Below are positions 1-7,739 of a DNA stretch of 14,157 nt, one piece after another. The notes under the pieces were generated by a model. It was given only the letters and a program-made list of their open reading frames with translations. It did not search any database and had not been told where the DNA came from. Origin of the DNA: an uncultured Allomuricauda sp. Lineage in GTDB: Bacteria > Bacteroidota > Bacteroidia > Flavobacteriales > Flavobacteriaceae. Numbering within the stretch: the stretch's first letter is position 1; each line of letters begins with the position of its first letter. Location of the stretch: the NCBI GenBank assembly GCA_937911965.1, contig CALDPL010000423.1:1-14157 (forward strand), read 5' to 3'. A program made the translations under genes and the position numbers.

Positions 1-1
1 G

Positions 2-187
2 GTCAAGATCCAGGCCCAGGCCGGACTCGGAAGGAATGTCAAGGACGATGAAGTGGTTCAGGGTTCCCCGGCCTTTGGCTATGGGGATTTCAACAAATCA
101 TACGTACTGTTCAAGAATTTGCCCAAATTAGTAAATCAAATCTCCAACTTAGAAAAAAAGATTGACGGTGAGCACGACAAGCAATAA
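2..187 (+). CDS. lpxD: LpxD, UDP-3-O-acylglucosamine N-acyltransferase, C-terminal fragment
   Basis: The window opens inside this gene; 61 codons are visible before the TAA. LpxD adds the second 3-hydroxyacyl chain, carried by ACP, to UDP-3-O-acylglucosamine in lipid A synthesis, in the cytoplasm. The fragment includes the last turn of the left-handed beta-helix (QAQAGLGRNVKDDE), the GSPAFGYGDFNKSYV segment that in this family leads into the C-terminal helix, and a final charged helix. This matches the C-terminus of the canonical flavobacterial LpxD as I know it. The catalytic histidine lies upstream of the window and cannot be checked. The 3' end overlaps lpxC/fabZ by 20-26 bases, which suggests translational coupling. 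A second LpxD-type gene lies at 2966-3901. Confidence 0.88.
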   Translation, partial: VKIQAQAGLGRNVKDDEVVQGSPAFGYGDFNKSYVLFKNLPKLVNQISNLEKKIDGEHDKQ

Positions 188-1604
188 GCAACGTACCATT
201 GCCAAAAAAGTGACCTTGCAGGGTGTGGGACTCCATACCGGCCAGAATGTGAACATGAGTTTTCTTCCGGCCAAGGAGAACCACGGTTTTGCCTTTAAAC
301 GGATCGATCTTGAGGGCGAACCCATCATCGAAGCGGACGCCAATTATGTGGTCAATACCCAAAGGGGGACCAATCTGGAAAAAAATGGCGTAAAGATCCA
401 TACCTCCGAGCATGTGCTGGCCGCCCTGGTCGGTTTGGACATCGACAATGTCCTGATCGAACTGGACGCACCGGAACCCCCGATCATGGACGGTTCCTCA
501 AAGTATTTTGTCCAGGCCCTTGAAGAGGCCGGAATCGTGGAACAGGAACAAGAACGGGAGGAATATGTGATCAAGGATGTGATTTCATATAGGGACGAGA
601 GCACCGGCAGTGAAATTACCGTGATCCCATCCCAGGAATACCAGATCACCACCATGGTGGATTTTGGCACCAAGGTCCTGGGCACCCAGAATGCCACCTT
701 GGAGGATATCAGTGATTTTAAGGCGGAGATTTCCGGGGCGAGGACCTTTTCCTTCCTCCACGAACTCGAAATGCTCCTGGAAAATGGACTCATCAAGGGA
801 GGGGACCTGAACAATGCCATAGTCTATGTGGACAAGGAAATCTCCGAGTCCACCATGAAGAAGCTGGAAAAGGCCTTTGACAAGAAAAAACTGTCCGTAA
901 AGCCCAATGGGATCTTGGACAACCTTACCCTGCACTATCCCAACGAGGCCGCACGGCACAAACTCTTGGACGTCATGGGGGATCTGGCCCTTGTCGGCTG
1001 TCGCATTCGGGGAAAGGTCATCGCCAATAAACCGGGCCATTTCGTGAACACCCAGTTTGCCAAGAAGCTTTCCAAAATCATCAAGATAGAGAAACGAAAC
1101 AAGGTACCGACCTATGACCTGCACCGGACACCCCTTATGGATGTCACCCAGATCATGAACATGTTGCCCCTTAGACCCCCATTTTTATTGGTGGACAAGA
1201 TTCTGGAGCTCTCCGACAGCCATGTGGTGGGGGTGAAAAACGTGACCATGAACGAACCTTTCTTTGTGGGACATTTTCCCGGGGCCCCGGTAATGCCGGG
1301 GGTTCTCCAAGTGGAGGCCATGGCCCAGACCGGGGGAATCTTGGTCCTGAGTACCGTACCGGATCCTGAAAATTACCTGACCTTCTTTATGAAGATCGTC
1401 AAGCTGGCACAAGTCTTTCTGGAGAAGGGGATATTCAAGCAACAGGTGGTTCCAGGCGACACCCTGATATTCAAATGTGATCTGGTCTCGCCCATTCGCA
1501 GGGGCATCTGCCATATGCAGGCCTATGCCTATGCCAATGGAAAACTGGTCTCCGAGGCCGAATTGATGGCTCAGATCGTAAAGACTAAAAACACGGAAGA
1601 ATAG
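162..1604 (+). CDS. lpxC/fabZ: Bifunctional LpxC deacetylase / FabZ 3-hydroxyacyl-ACP dehydratase
   Basis: This 480-residue fusion joins UDP-3-O-acyl-GlcNAc deacetylase (the committed step of lipid A synthesis) to 3-hydroxyacyl-ACP dehydratase of fatty acid synthesis, an arrangement typical of Bacteroidota. The LpxC half (about 10-310) has GVGLHTG, the zinc-ligand pattern H84 (in HTSEH) with H266 and D270 (in HKLLDVMGD), and the catalytic GHF histidine H293. The FabZ half (about 325-476) has the hot-dog active site H371 (VGHFPG) and E385 (QVEAMAQ). Two FabZ positions are unusual: the common LPHR motif reads LPLR (L337), and residues 413-424 hold about eight residues more than the usual I-D-x-V-K-F strand. 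The start given is TTG at 162; GTG at 168 is an equally plausible start two codons later. The stop abuts the lpxA start. Confidence 0.95.
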   Translation: MTVSTTSNKQRTIAKKVTLQGVGLHTGQNVNMSFLPAKENHGFAFKRIDLEGEPIIEADANYVVNTQRGTNLEKNGVKIHTSEHVLAALVGLDIDNVLIELDAPEPPIMDGSSKYFVQALEEAGIVEQEQEREEYVIKDVISYRDESTGSEITVIPSQEYQITTMVDFGTKVLGTQNATLEDISDFKAEISGARTFSFLHELEMLLENGLIKGGDLNNAIVYVDKEISESTMKKLEKAFDKKKLSVKPNGILDNLTLHYPNEAARHKLLDVMGDLALVGCRIRGKVIANKPGHFVNTQFAKKLSKIIKIEKRNKVPTYDLHRTPLMDVTQIMNMLPLRPPFLLVDKILELSDSHVVGVKNVTMNEPFFVGHFPGAPVMPGVLQVEAMAQTGGILVLSTVPDPENYLTFFMKIVKLAQVFLEKGIFKQQVVPGDTLIFKCDLVSPIRRGICHMQAYAYANGKLVSEAELMAQIVKTKNTEE

Positions 1605-2390
1605 ATGAACCAACCTCTAGCATATGTACACCCGGGAGCCAAGATCGCCAAGAATGTGGTGATCGAGCCCTTCACCACCATCCACAACAATGTGACCATT
1701 GGGGAAGGTACCTGGATCGGCTCCAACGTCACCATCATGGAGGGTGCCCGAATCGGCAAGAACTGCAGTATTTTCCCGGGAGCGGTCATATCGGCCATGC
1801 CCCAGGACCTGAAATATCAGGGGGAGGACACCACGGTCCAAATCGGGGACAACACCACCATACGGGAATGTGCCACGATCAACAAGGGAACCTCGGACCG
1901 CATGAAAACGGTCATTGGCAACAATTGCCTGATCATGGCCTATTGCCATATTGCCCATGACTGCGTGGTGGGGGACGGTTGTATTTTCAGCAACAATTCC
2001 ACCCTGGCGGGCCATGTCACCATAGGGGCCAATGTGGTCCTTGCAGGCATGGTGGCCGTCCACCAGTTCGTGTCCATCGGGAACCATTCCTTTGTTACCG
2101 GGGGATCCTTGGTCAGAAAGGACGTGCCCCCTTATGTTAAGGCGGCAAGGGAACCCCTTTCCTATGTGGGGATCAACTCCATAGGATTAAGACGAAGGGG
2201 ATTCGAGGCGGACAAGATCCGGGAGATCCAAAACATCTATAGGATCCTCTATCAAAAAAACTACAACAATTCACAGGCGGCTTCCATCATTGAAGCGGAA
2301 ATGGAAGCCACCCCGGAACGCGATGAGATCCTTCAGTTCATCAAGGATTCCCAGCGGGGCATCATGAAAGGTTACTTCAGCACAAATTAA
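1605..2390 (+). CDS. lpxA: LpxA, acyl-ACP--UDP-N-acetylglucosamine O-acyltransferase
   Basis: LpxA transfers a 3-hydroxyacyl chain from ACP to the 3-OH of UDP-GlcNAc, the first step of lipid A synthesis, as a soluble cytoplasmic trimer. The 261 residues are the usual family length. The N-terminal two thirds are hexapeptide repeats of the [LIV]-G-x4 type forming a left-handed beta-helix. H118 in CHIAHDC matches the catalytic histidine (His125 in E. coli), and the PQDLKYQGE loop is conserved. The C-terminal third is helical (GLRRRGFEADKIREIQNIYR). The ATG follows directly on the lpxC/fabZ stop with no gap, so the two are probably translationally coupled. I see nothing abnormal. Confidence 0.96.
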   Translation: MNQPLAYVHPGAKIAKNVVIEPFTTIHNNVTIGEGTWIGSNVTIMEGARIGKNCSIFPGAVISAMPQDLKYQGEDTTVQIGDNTTIRECATINKGTSDRMKTVIGNNCLIMAYCHIAHDCVVGDGCIFSNNSTLAGHVTIGANVVLAGMVAVHQFVSIGNHSFVTGGSLVRKDVPPYVKAAREPLSYVGINSIGLRRRGFEADKIREIQNIYRILYQKNYNNSQAASIIEAEMEATPERDEILQFIKDSQRGIMKGYFSTN

Positions 2391-2394
2391 TTTT

Positions 2395-2959
2395 ATGGCA
2401 AATACTTCCGATATACGAAGGGTTGTGTATCAAATACAACAACGACATTTACAAGATCATTGATTTTCTTCATGTGAAACCCGGCAAGGGTCCGGCATTC
2501 GTCCGTACGAAGCTCAGGAGTGTTTCCACGGGAAAGGTTCTGGAAAACACCTTTTCGGCAGGGCACAAGATCGACGACGTACGGGTGGAGACCCGCTCCT
2601 TTCAATACCTGTACCCGGAAGGGGACAGCTTTCATTTCATGAACACGGAGGATTACAACCAGATCACCCTGTCCAAGGATTCCCTGGACGCCCCCGATCT
2701 TTTGAAGGAAGGGGAAGTGGTGAACATCCTCTTCAATACCGAGGACAATATGCCCCTATCGGTGGAAATGCCCGCCAGTGTCATCCTGGAGGTCACCCAT
2801 ACCGAACCGGGCGTCAAGGGAAATACGGCGACCAATGCCACAAAGCCCGCCACGGTGGAGACCGGTGCCAGAATCAATGTGCCCCTTTTTATCAACGAAG
2901 GCGACAAGATCAAAATCGATACCGAGAAAGGGACCTATCTGGAACGTGCCAAAGAGTAA
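2395..2959 (+). CDS. efp: Elongation factor P, apparently frameshifted after codon 8
   Basis: EF-P binds ribosomes stalled at polyproline stretches and stimulates peptide bond formation. The body is clear: KYNNDIYKIIDFLHVKPGKGPAFVR has the basic tip loop (PGKG), followed by the two OB-fold domains, ending TEKGTYLERAKE. An ATG at 2395 gives MANTSDIR, which is the normal flavobacterial EF-P N-terminus. However, that frame runs into a stop, while LCIKYNND continues in another frame from 2423. Two bases appear to be missing between the CGA at 2416 and the TTG at 2423. Without correction the only start in the body frame is TTG 2423, giving 178 residues and losing about ten. EF-P genes are usually intact, so a sequencing or assembly error at the A/G run is the likeliest cause. 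The gene lies 4 bases after lpxA and 6 before the next gene. Confidence 0.85.
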
Positions 2960-2965
2960 GGAAAG

Positions 2966-3901
2966 ATGAAATTTCCCGGCTCCCATACCCTAGCACAAAT
3001 CGCGGAGATCATCGGTGCCGAATATATCGGGGACCCTGGCTTTCCCGTGAGCGGAATGAACGAGATCCATGTGGTGGAACCGGGGGACATCGTCTTTGTG
3101 GACCACCCCAAATATTACGATAAGGCCCTGGAATCCAAAGCCAGTGTGGTGTTGATCAACAAAATTGTGGAATGCCCACAGGGAAAGGCCCTTCTGATTT
3201 CCAAGGACCCCTTCAGGGACTTCAATACCCTGACCCGACATTTCAGGCCCTTTGAGCCTGCCAAGGCAGCCATTACCCATACCGCGGAAATAGGGGAGGG
3301 CACCCTGATCCAACCCAATGTATTCATAGGCAACCATGTGAAGATCGGGAAAAACTGTACCATCCATCCCAATGTCAGCATTTATGACAATTGTGTGATC
3401 GGGGATCATGTGACCCTTCATTCGGGAACCGTCCTGGGAGCGGAGGGCTTCTATTATAAAAACCGACCCGAGGGATTTGACAAACTTCTTTCCGGAGGGA
3501 ATGTGGTGATCGGGGACCATGTGGACATCGGTGCCGGTTGCACCGTAGATCGTGGGGTCAGCAGCGCGACCACTATTGGTTCGGGCTCCAAACTCGACAA
3601 TCAGATCCAGGTGGGACACGATACCCAGATCGGAAAAAAATGCCTTATCGCATCCCAGGTGGGCATTGCGGGCTGTGTTGTGATCGAAGATGAGGTCACC
3701 CTTTGGGGGCAGGTCGGGATCATCAGTGGGGTGACCATTGGAAAGAAGGCCGTGGTCATGGCCCAGGCAGGGGTGTCAAAATCCCTGGAAGGCGGAAAAT
3801 CCTATTTTGGAAGCCCGGCCGTGGAGGCCCGGGAAAAAATCAAGGAATTGGCCTATGTAAAGCGGATTCCGGAAATCATCCGAATTCTCAAAAAGAATTG
3901 A
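2966..3901 (+). CDS. LpxD-like UDP-sugar N-acyltransferase, second copy
   Basis: This 311-residue protein has the LpxD layout. An N-terminal uridine-binding-type domain (about 1-98) is followed by hexapeptide repeats of a left-handed beta-helix (about 105-270) and a helical tail. The loop LGAEGFYYKNRPEGFDK and VDIGAGCTVDRG-type repeats match LpxD, and H218 in NQIQVGH sits at the catalytic histidine. The second histidine conserved in canonical LpxD (usually GQVGIAGH) is replaced: here GQVGIISG puts G255 there. A canonical LpxD ends at base 187, so this is a paralogue. It may acylate a related nucleotide sugar or give a variant lipid A; the substrate cannot be read from the sequence. Its ATG lies 6 bases after efp in the same operon. 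Confidence 0.88.
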   Translation: MKFPGSHTLAQIAEIIGAEYIGDPGFPVSGMNEIHVVEPGDIVFVDHPKYYDKALESKASVVLINKIVECPQGKALLISKDPFRDFNTLTRHFRPFEPAKAAITHTAEIGEGTLIQPNVFIGNHVKIGKNCTIHPNVSIYDNCVIGDHVTLHSGTVLGAEGFYYKNRPEGFDKLLSGGNVVIGDHVDIGAGCTVDRGVSSATTIGSGSKLDNQIQVGHDTQIGKKCLIASQVGIAGCVVIEDEVTLWGQVGIISGVTIGKKAVVMAQAGVSKSLEGGKSYFGSPAVEAREKIKELAYVKRIPEIIRILKKN

Positions 3902-3930
3902 AATCGATAGTTAATAAGCAGGGCAAACCT

Positions 3931-3938
3931 TATTTTTG
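3931..3938 (+). promoter_or_regulatory. Putative -7 promoter element for sucD
   Basis: TATTTTTG matches the Bacteroidota -7 consensus TAnnTTTG and lies in the 58-base gap before sucD, 21 bases upstream of its ATG. I see no clear -33 TTTG/TTG at the usual distance. It would let the TCA-cycle gene be expressed apart from the lipid A operon, although read-through from that operon is also possible because no terminator lies between them. Confidence 0.5.
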
Positions 3939-3959
3939 CACCAATATCAAGTTAAACCT

Positions 3960-4832
3960 ATGAGCGTCTTAGTAAACAAGGATTCCAGAATTATTGTACA
4001 AGGATTTACGGGCAGTGAAGGTACCTTCCATGCCGAGCAGATGATTGAGTACGGTACCAATGTCGTGGGTGGGGTAACCCCCGGAAAGGGAGGCCAAAAA
4101 CACTTGGACAGGCCGGTGTTCAACACCGTTGAGGAAGCGGTACAGAAAGTGGGGGCGGACACCACCATCATTTTCGTTCCCCCCGCATTTGCAGCAGATG
4201 CCATCATGGAGGCGGCCAGTGCGGGAATCAAGGTGATCATCACCATAACCGAGGGCATTCCGGTAGCGGATATGGTCAAGGCCAATGATTATATAAAAGA
4301 TTTGGACTGCACCCTGATCGGTCCGAACTGTCCAGGGGTCATCACCCCCGGGGAGGCCAAAGTAGGTATCATGCCCGGCTTTGTCTTTAAAAAAGGAAGT
4401 GTTGGCATTGTTTCCAAATCGGGTACCCTCACCTATGAAGCCGCGGACCAGGTCGTCCGCCAGGGATTGGGAATCACCACGGCCATTGGAATCGGGGGAG
4501 ACCCCATTATCGGCACCACCACCAAGGAGGCGGTCGAACTCCTGATCGGAGATCCCGAGACCGAGTGTGTCGTCATGATCGGGGAGATCGGGGGGCAACT
4601 GGAGGCCGAGGCCGCCAGATGGTACAAGGATTCCGGCAGCAAAAAGCCCATCATTGGCTTCATTGCCGGGGAGACAGCGCCCGCAGGTCGTACCATGGGT
4701 CATGCCGGAGCCATTGTGGGGGGCAGCGACGATACCGCCCAGGCCAAGAAACGAATCATGCGCGAATGTGGCATCCACGTTGTGGATTCCCCAGCGGAAA
4801 TCGGACTCAAGGTAAAGCAGGTACTCGGTTAA
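3960..4832 (+). CDS. sucD: Succinyl-CoA synthetase (succinate--CoA ligase) subunit alpha
   Basis: This is the alpha subunit of the TCA-cycle enzyme that interconverts succinyl-CoA and succinate with formation of a nucleoside triphosphate; the beta subunit (sucC) is not in this window. The 290 residues are the usual length. The CoA-binding Rossmann-type N-terminus is visible (RIIVQGFTGSEGTFH), as are the PGKGGQKH segment, IGPNCPG and the phosphohistidine motif GHAGAIVGG with H248. The ATG at 3960 is chosen because MSVLVNKDSR is the family N-terminus; an upstream in-frame TTG at 3936 overlaps the promoter element. A strong terminator follows 25 bases after the stop. Confidence 0.96.
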   Translation: MSVLVNKDSRIIVQGFTGSEGTFHAEQMIEYGTNVVGGVTPGKGGQKHLDRPVFNTVEEAVQKVGADTTIIFVPPAFAADAIMEAASAGIKVIITITEGIPVADMVKANDYIKDLDCTLIGPNCPGVITPGEAKVGIMPGFVFKKGSVGIVSKSGTLTYEAADQVVRQGLGITTAIGIGGDPIIGTTTKEAVELLIGDPETECVVMIGEIGGQLEAEAARWYKDSGSKKPIIGFIAGETAPAGRTMGHAGAIVGGSDDTAQAKKRIMRECGIHVVDSPAEIGLKVKQVLG

Positions 4833-4857
4833 GATCCCATTTGAAACCAAAATAAAG

Positions 4858-4882
4858 ATCCCGTGTGAACGGGATTTTTTTT
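4858..4882 (+). terminator. Intrinsic terminator after sucD
   Basis: A perfect 7-bp stem (ATCCCGT / ACGGGAT) closes a GTGA loop and runs into eight T residues. Flanking A residues can extend the pairing into the T run. It ends the lipid A/sucD unit and separates it from the fabG operon. Confidence 0.92.
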
Positions 4883-4902
4883 CGTCTAAGTACAACATCC
4901 AC

Positions 4903-4910
4903 TATATTTG
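4903..4910 (+). promoter_or_regulatory. Putative -7 promoter element for the fabG operon
   Basis: TATATTTG is a full match to the Bacteroidota -7 consensus TAnnTTTG. It lies just after the sucD terminator and 29 bases before the fabG ATG. The T-rich end of the terminator (about 4876-4882) is at roughly the right distance for a degenerate -33 element. Confidence 0.6.
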
Positions 4911-4939
4911 GTGAAGAAGCATTCAAAACTGAACAGCAT

Positions 4940-5689
4940 ATGAAACTTTTGGAAGGCAAAAATGTAATCATCACCGGAGCGAGCAGGGGAATAGGCAAGG
5001 GCATTGCCCAAGTATTTGCAAAACAGGGGGCCAATGTGGCCTTCACCTACAGCTCCAGTGAGGCACCTGCCCTGGAATTGGAAAAGGAACTCAAGGCCAT
5101 GGGCGTACAGGCCAAGGCATACAAGAGCAATGCCGCCAGCTATGCGGATTCCGAAGCCCTTGTGGCCAGTGTGCTCGAGAATTTTGAAGGTCGGATCGAT
5201 GTGTTGGTCAACAATGCGGGCATCACCAAGGACAATCTTTTGATGCGGATGGGAGAAGAGGATTTTGACCAGGTGATCGAAATCAACCTAAAGTCCGTCT
5301 TCAACATGACCAAGGCCGTACAGCGCACCATGCTCAAGCAGCGCAAGGGATCCATCATAAACATGAGCTCCGTGGTCGGGGTCAAGGGCAATGCGGGACA
5401 GACCAATTATGCAGCCTCCAAGGCCGGGATGATCGGGTTCACCAAATCCGTGGCCCTGGAACTGGGATCCAGGAATATCCGTTGCAATGCGATTGCCCCG
5501 GGCTTCATAGAAACCGAAATGACCGAAAAGCTGGAAGAAAAGACCGTTCAGTCCTGGCGTGAGGCCATCCCCTTGAAACGGGGCGGGAGCCCCGAGGACG
5601 TGGCCAATGCCTGCCTCTTTCTGGCATCGGATCTATCGGACTACATCACCGGGCAGGTAATCAATGTGGATGGTGGGATGCTGACCTAG
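4940..5689 (+). CDS. fabG: 3-oxoacyl-ACP reductase (FabG-type short-chain dehydrogenase)
   Basis: This is a 249-residue classical short-chain dehydrogenase/reductase, probably the NADPH-dependent enzyme that reduces 3-oxoacyl-ACP in fatty acid elongation. It shows the Rossmann cofactor loop TGASRGIG (13-20), NNAG, catalytic Ser near S144 (NMSSVVG), Y157 and K161 in YAASK, and the FabG-type C-terminus YITGQVINVDGG. The best start is ATG 4940 (MKLLEGKNVIITG); an in-frame TTG at 4865 lies inside the terminator hairpin and adds 25 unrelated residues. The next gene starts 1 base after the stop. SDR specificity is hard to fix, but the length and motifs fit FabG well. Confidence 0.9.
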   Translation: MKLLEGKNVIITGASRGIGKGIAQVFAKQGANVAFTYSSSEAPALELEKELKAMGVQAKAYKSNAASYADSEALVASVLENFEGRIDVLVNNAGITKDNLLMRMGEEDFDQVIEINLKSVFNMTKAVQRTMLKQRKGSIINMSSVVGVKGNAGQTNYAASKAGMIGFTKSVALELGSRNIRCNAIAPGFIETEMTEKLEEKTVQSWREAIPLKRGGSPEDVANACLFLASDLSDYITGQVINVDGGMLT

Positions 5690-5690
5690 G

Positions 5691-7724
5691 ATGGAACCCT
5701 TAACGGTCTTGTTGATACTACTCTCAGCGCTTGCCGCAGCAGCGCTGGTATGGTTCCAATACTACCATAAAAACCCAAAAAAGGGATTGACCAAGGCCCT
5801 GCTGGCCTCCTTGAGGTTCATAAGTGTCTTCTGTGGGCTCTTGCTCCTGATCAATCCCAAGTTCGTCGAACGTGAACAATACCTGGAAAAGGCCGAACTG
5901 ATCCTTTTGGTGGACCGATCCACTTCCATGGACCGTTCCATTGCCCGGGACGAGCTTTCGGCCCTTGTGGGGAAGGTCGGCTCCGACCCCAGGCTGCAGG
6001 AAAGGTTCAACATCCATCAGTTTGGTTTTGGTGGGACCCTGTTTGAATCGGATTCCCTTGAATCGGGCCGGGGAAATACGGACATCGCCAATGCCCTTAG
6101 CAAGGCCAATGGCCTTTTCCTCCAAGGCACCAAGGCCCTGGTGCTGTTTACCGACGGCAACCAGACCTTGGGAAGGGACTATGAATACCTGTCCCTGGAG
6201 GGGCAACCATCGGTCTTTCCGGTGGTCCTGGGGGACACCACCCAATACGAGGATATTTCCATCGGACTCTTGAATGTCAACACCTATGCCTTTTTGGGCA
6301 ACAAATTCCCGGTTGAGGCAAGCATACGCTATCAAGGTTCCAGAGCACTGTCCCAAACCCTTACCCTGAGTATGGATGGCAAAAGAGTACACCGCCAAAG
6401 GGTGGAGTTGGACGGCCAAAAGAACGTCCAGACCCTCGATTTCCTATTGGAGGCCCCAAGGGTCGGCCCCATCACCCTGGTCTTGGAAGTGGAAGCCCTG
6501 GAAAACGAAAAGAACAAATCAAACAACCGCAAGGAAGTCGCCCTGGAAGTAATCGATGAAAGGTCCGAAATCGTCCTGGTCACGGATTTGTTGCATCCCG
6601 ATATCGGTGCCTTGAAAAAGGCAATCGAGTCCAATGAACAGCGGCAGCTCACCGTGTTGGGGCCGAGGGAGTCCCCCGCAGTCCTGGAAAATGCCGATAT
6701 CTTGATCCTATACCAACCAAATCGGAATTTCAAAGAGGTATACGACTTCATACAACGGGCGGGAATCAACCATCTGACCATTAATGGACGCAAAACGGAT
6801 TGGAACTATCTGAACGGCGTGCAGGAAAGTTTTGCAATGGGGAACTCCAAACAACCGGAGGAAATCATAGGTGTGTTGAACCGGGCTTTTGGAAAATTCG
6901 GATTGGGCGATTTTCAAGTGGCCGGTTTTCCGCCCTTGGAAGGGACCTTGGGGGAGATTGAACTCAAAAAGGAACATGAAACCATACTGTTCCAACAAAT
7001 ACGGGGGGTGGACCTGGATCGGCCGCTCCTGTCCATCTTGACCGACGGCAACAAAAAGGAAGCCGTTCTGTTCGGGGAAAATATTTGGAGGTGGAGGGCC
7101 CAAACCTATAGAAACGACCAGAATTTTCAAATGTTCGATGATTTTATGGGACAGCTCATGCTCTTTTTGGGAAGTGACAGGCAAAAAAATCGCTTGGAAG
7201 TGACCCATCCCCCGATCTTCGAGAACGCCAACTTTGCAAAAATCAGGGCCTCCTATTTCGACCTAAACTATCAATTTGACCCTCGGGCCAGAATTTCCAT
7301 TGAGGTGGAAGGGCAGAACAGGGAGCTTTCTCGGGAATACCCCCTATTGCTGAAAAACAACCATTACGAGGTGGACCTGAGCGACCTCAGGGCCGGGGAA
7401 TATCGCTATACCCTGGAGGTCGAGGGCGAGGACCTAAAACGCTTGGGCAGTTTTAAAATATTGGATTTTGATCCGGAGCAGCAATTTGTATCCTCGGATC
7501 ACAGAAAATTACAGCGTTTGGCACAACGAAACAAGGGGACTATTTTCTACCCGGACCAAGTGGAAGGTCTAATCGCTGGATTGGCCGAGGCCCCCGAGTT
7601 TGTTCCCATACAGAAAAGCAGGGAGAATATTGTATCTTTGATCGATTATCGGTTGCTGTTGGGCCTGATTGTCCTTGCACTGACAGCGGAATGGTTCCTC
7701 AGAAAGTATAATGGACTAATATAA
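5691..7724 (+). CDS. Membrane-anchored VWA-like domain protein
   Basis: This 677-residue protein has two predicted N-terminal membrane helices (about 4-22 and 38-54), a von Willebrand factor A-like domain from about 68, a long soluble middle, and a C-terminal helix (about 652-669) before a short basic tail. The metal-ion-dependent adhesion site is complete in pattern: D75-x-S77-x-S79, T130 and D155 (LFTDG). The layout resembles the Bat-type membrane VWA proteins of Bacteroidota but is longer and is not next to MoxR or other bat genes here. The middle part (EVIDERSEIVLVTDLLHPDIGALKKA) has Rossmann-like alternation. It overlaps nothing, starts 1 base after fabG and is followed 15 bases on by the SPFH gene, so it is probably co-transcribed with both. 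The function is not known to me. Confidence 0.85.
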   Translation: MEPLTVLLILLSALAAAALVWFQYYHKNPKKGLTKALLASLRFISVFCGLLLLINPKFVEREQYLEKAELILLVDRSTSMDRSIARDELSALVGKVGSDPRLQERFNIHQFGFGGTLFESDSLESGRGNTDIANALSKANGLFLQGTKALVLFTDGNQTLGRDYEYLSLEGQPSVFPVVLGDTTQYEDISIGLLNVNTYAFLGNKFPVEASIRYQGSRALSQTLTLSMDGKRVHRQRVELDGQKNVQTLDFLLEAPRVGPITLVLEVEALENEKNKSNNRKEVALEVIDERSEIVLVTDLLHPDIGALKKAIESNEQRQLTVLGPRESPAVLENADILILYQPNRNFKEVYDFIQRAGINHLTINGRKTDWNYLNGVQESFAMGNSKQPEEIIGVLNRAFGKFGLGDFQVAGFPPLEGTLGEIELKKEHETILFQQIRGVDLDRPLLSILTDGNKKEAVLFGENIWRWRAQTYRNDQNFQMFDDFMGQLMLFLGSDRQKNRLEVTHPPIFENANFAKIRASYFDLNYQFDPRARISIEVEGQNRELSREYPLLLKNNHYEVDLSDLRAGEYRYTLEVEGEDLKRLGSFKILDFDPEQQFVSSDHRKLQRLAQRNKGTIFYPDQVEGLIAGLAEAPEFVPIQKSRENIVSLIDYRLLLGLIVLALTAEWFLRKYNGLI

Positions 7725-7739
7725 AAACAACCTATTACA

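Noticed and set aside
2395..2425. Programmed ribosomal frameshift in efp
   Set aside because: No slippery sequence, stop codon or stimulatory structure is evident, and no such case is known to me for EF-P. AGG is common in these genes. A base-call or assembly error is simpler.
3969..4898. 309-codon reverse-strand open reading frame opposite sucD
   Set aside because: It lies entirely across the well-supported sucD and the fabG promoter, its translation has no recognisable motif, and it is explained by the GC-biased third positions of sucD.
4865..4939. Upstream TTG start adding 25 residues to FabG
   Set aside because: It falls inside the sucD terminator and upstream of the promoter element, and the extra residues do not match FabG.
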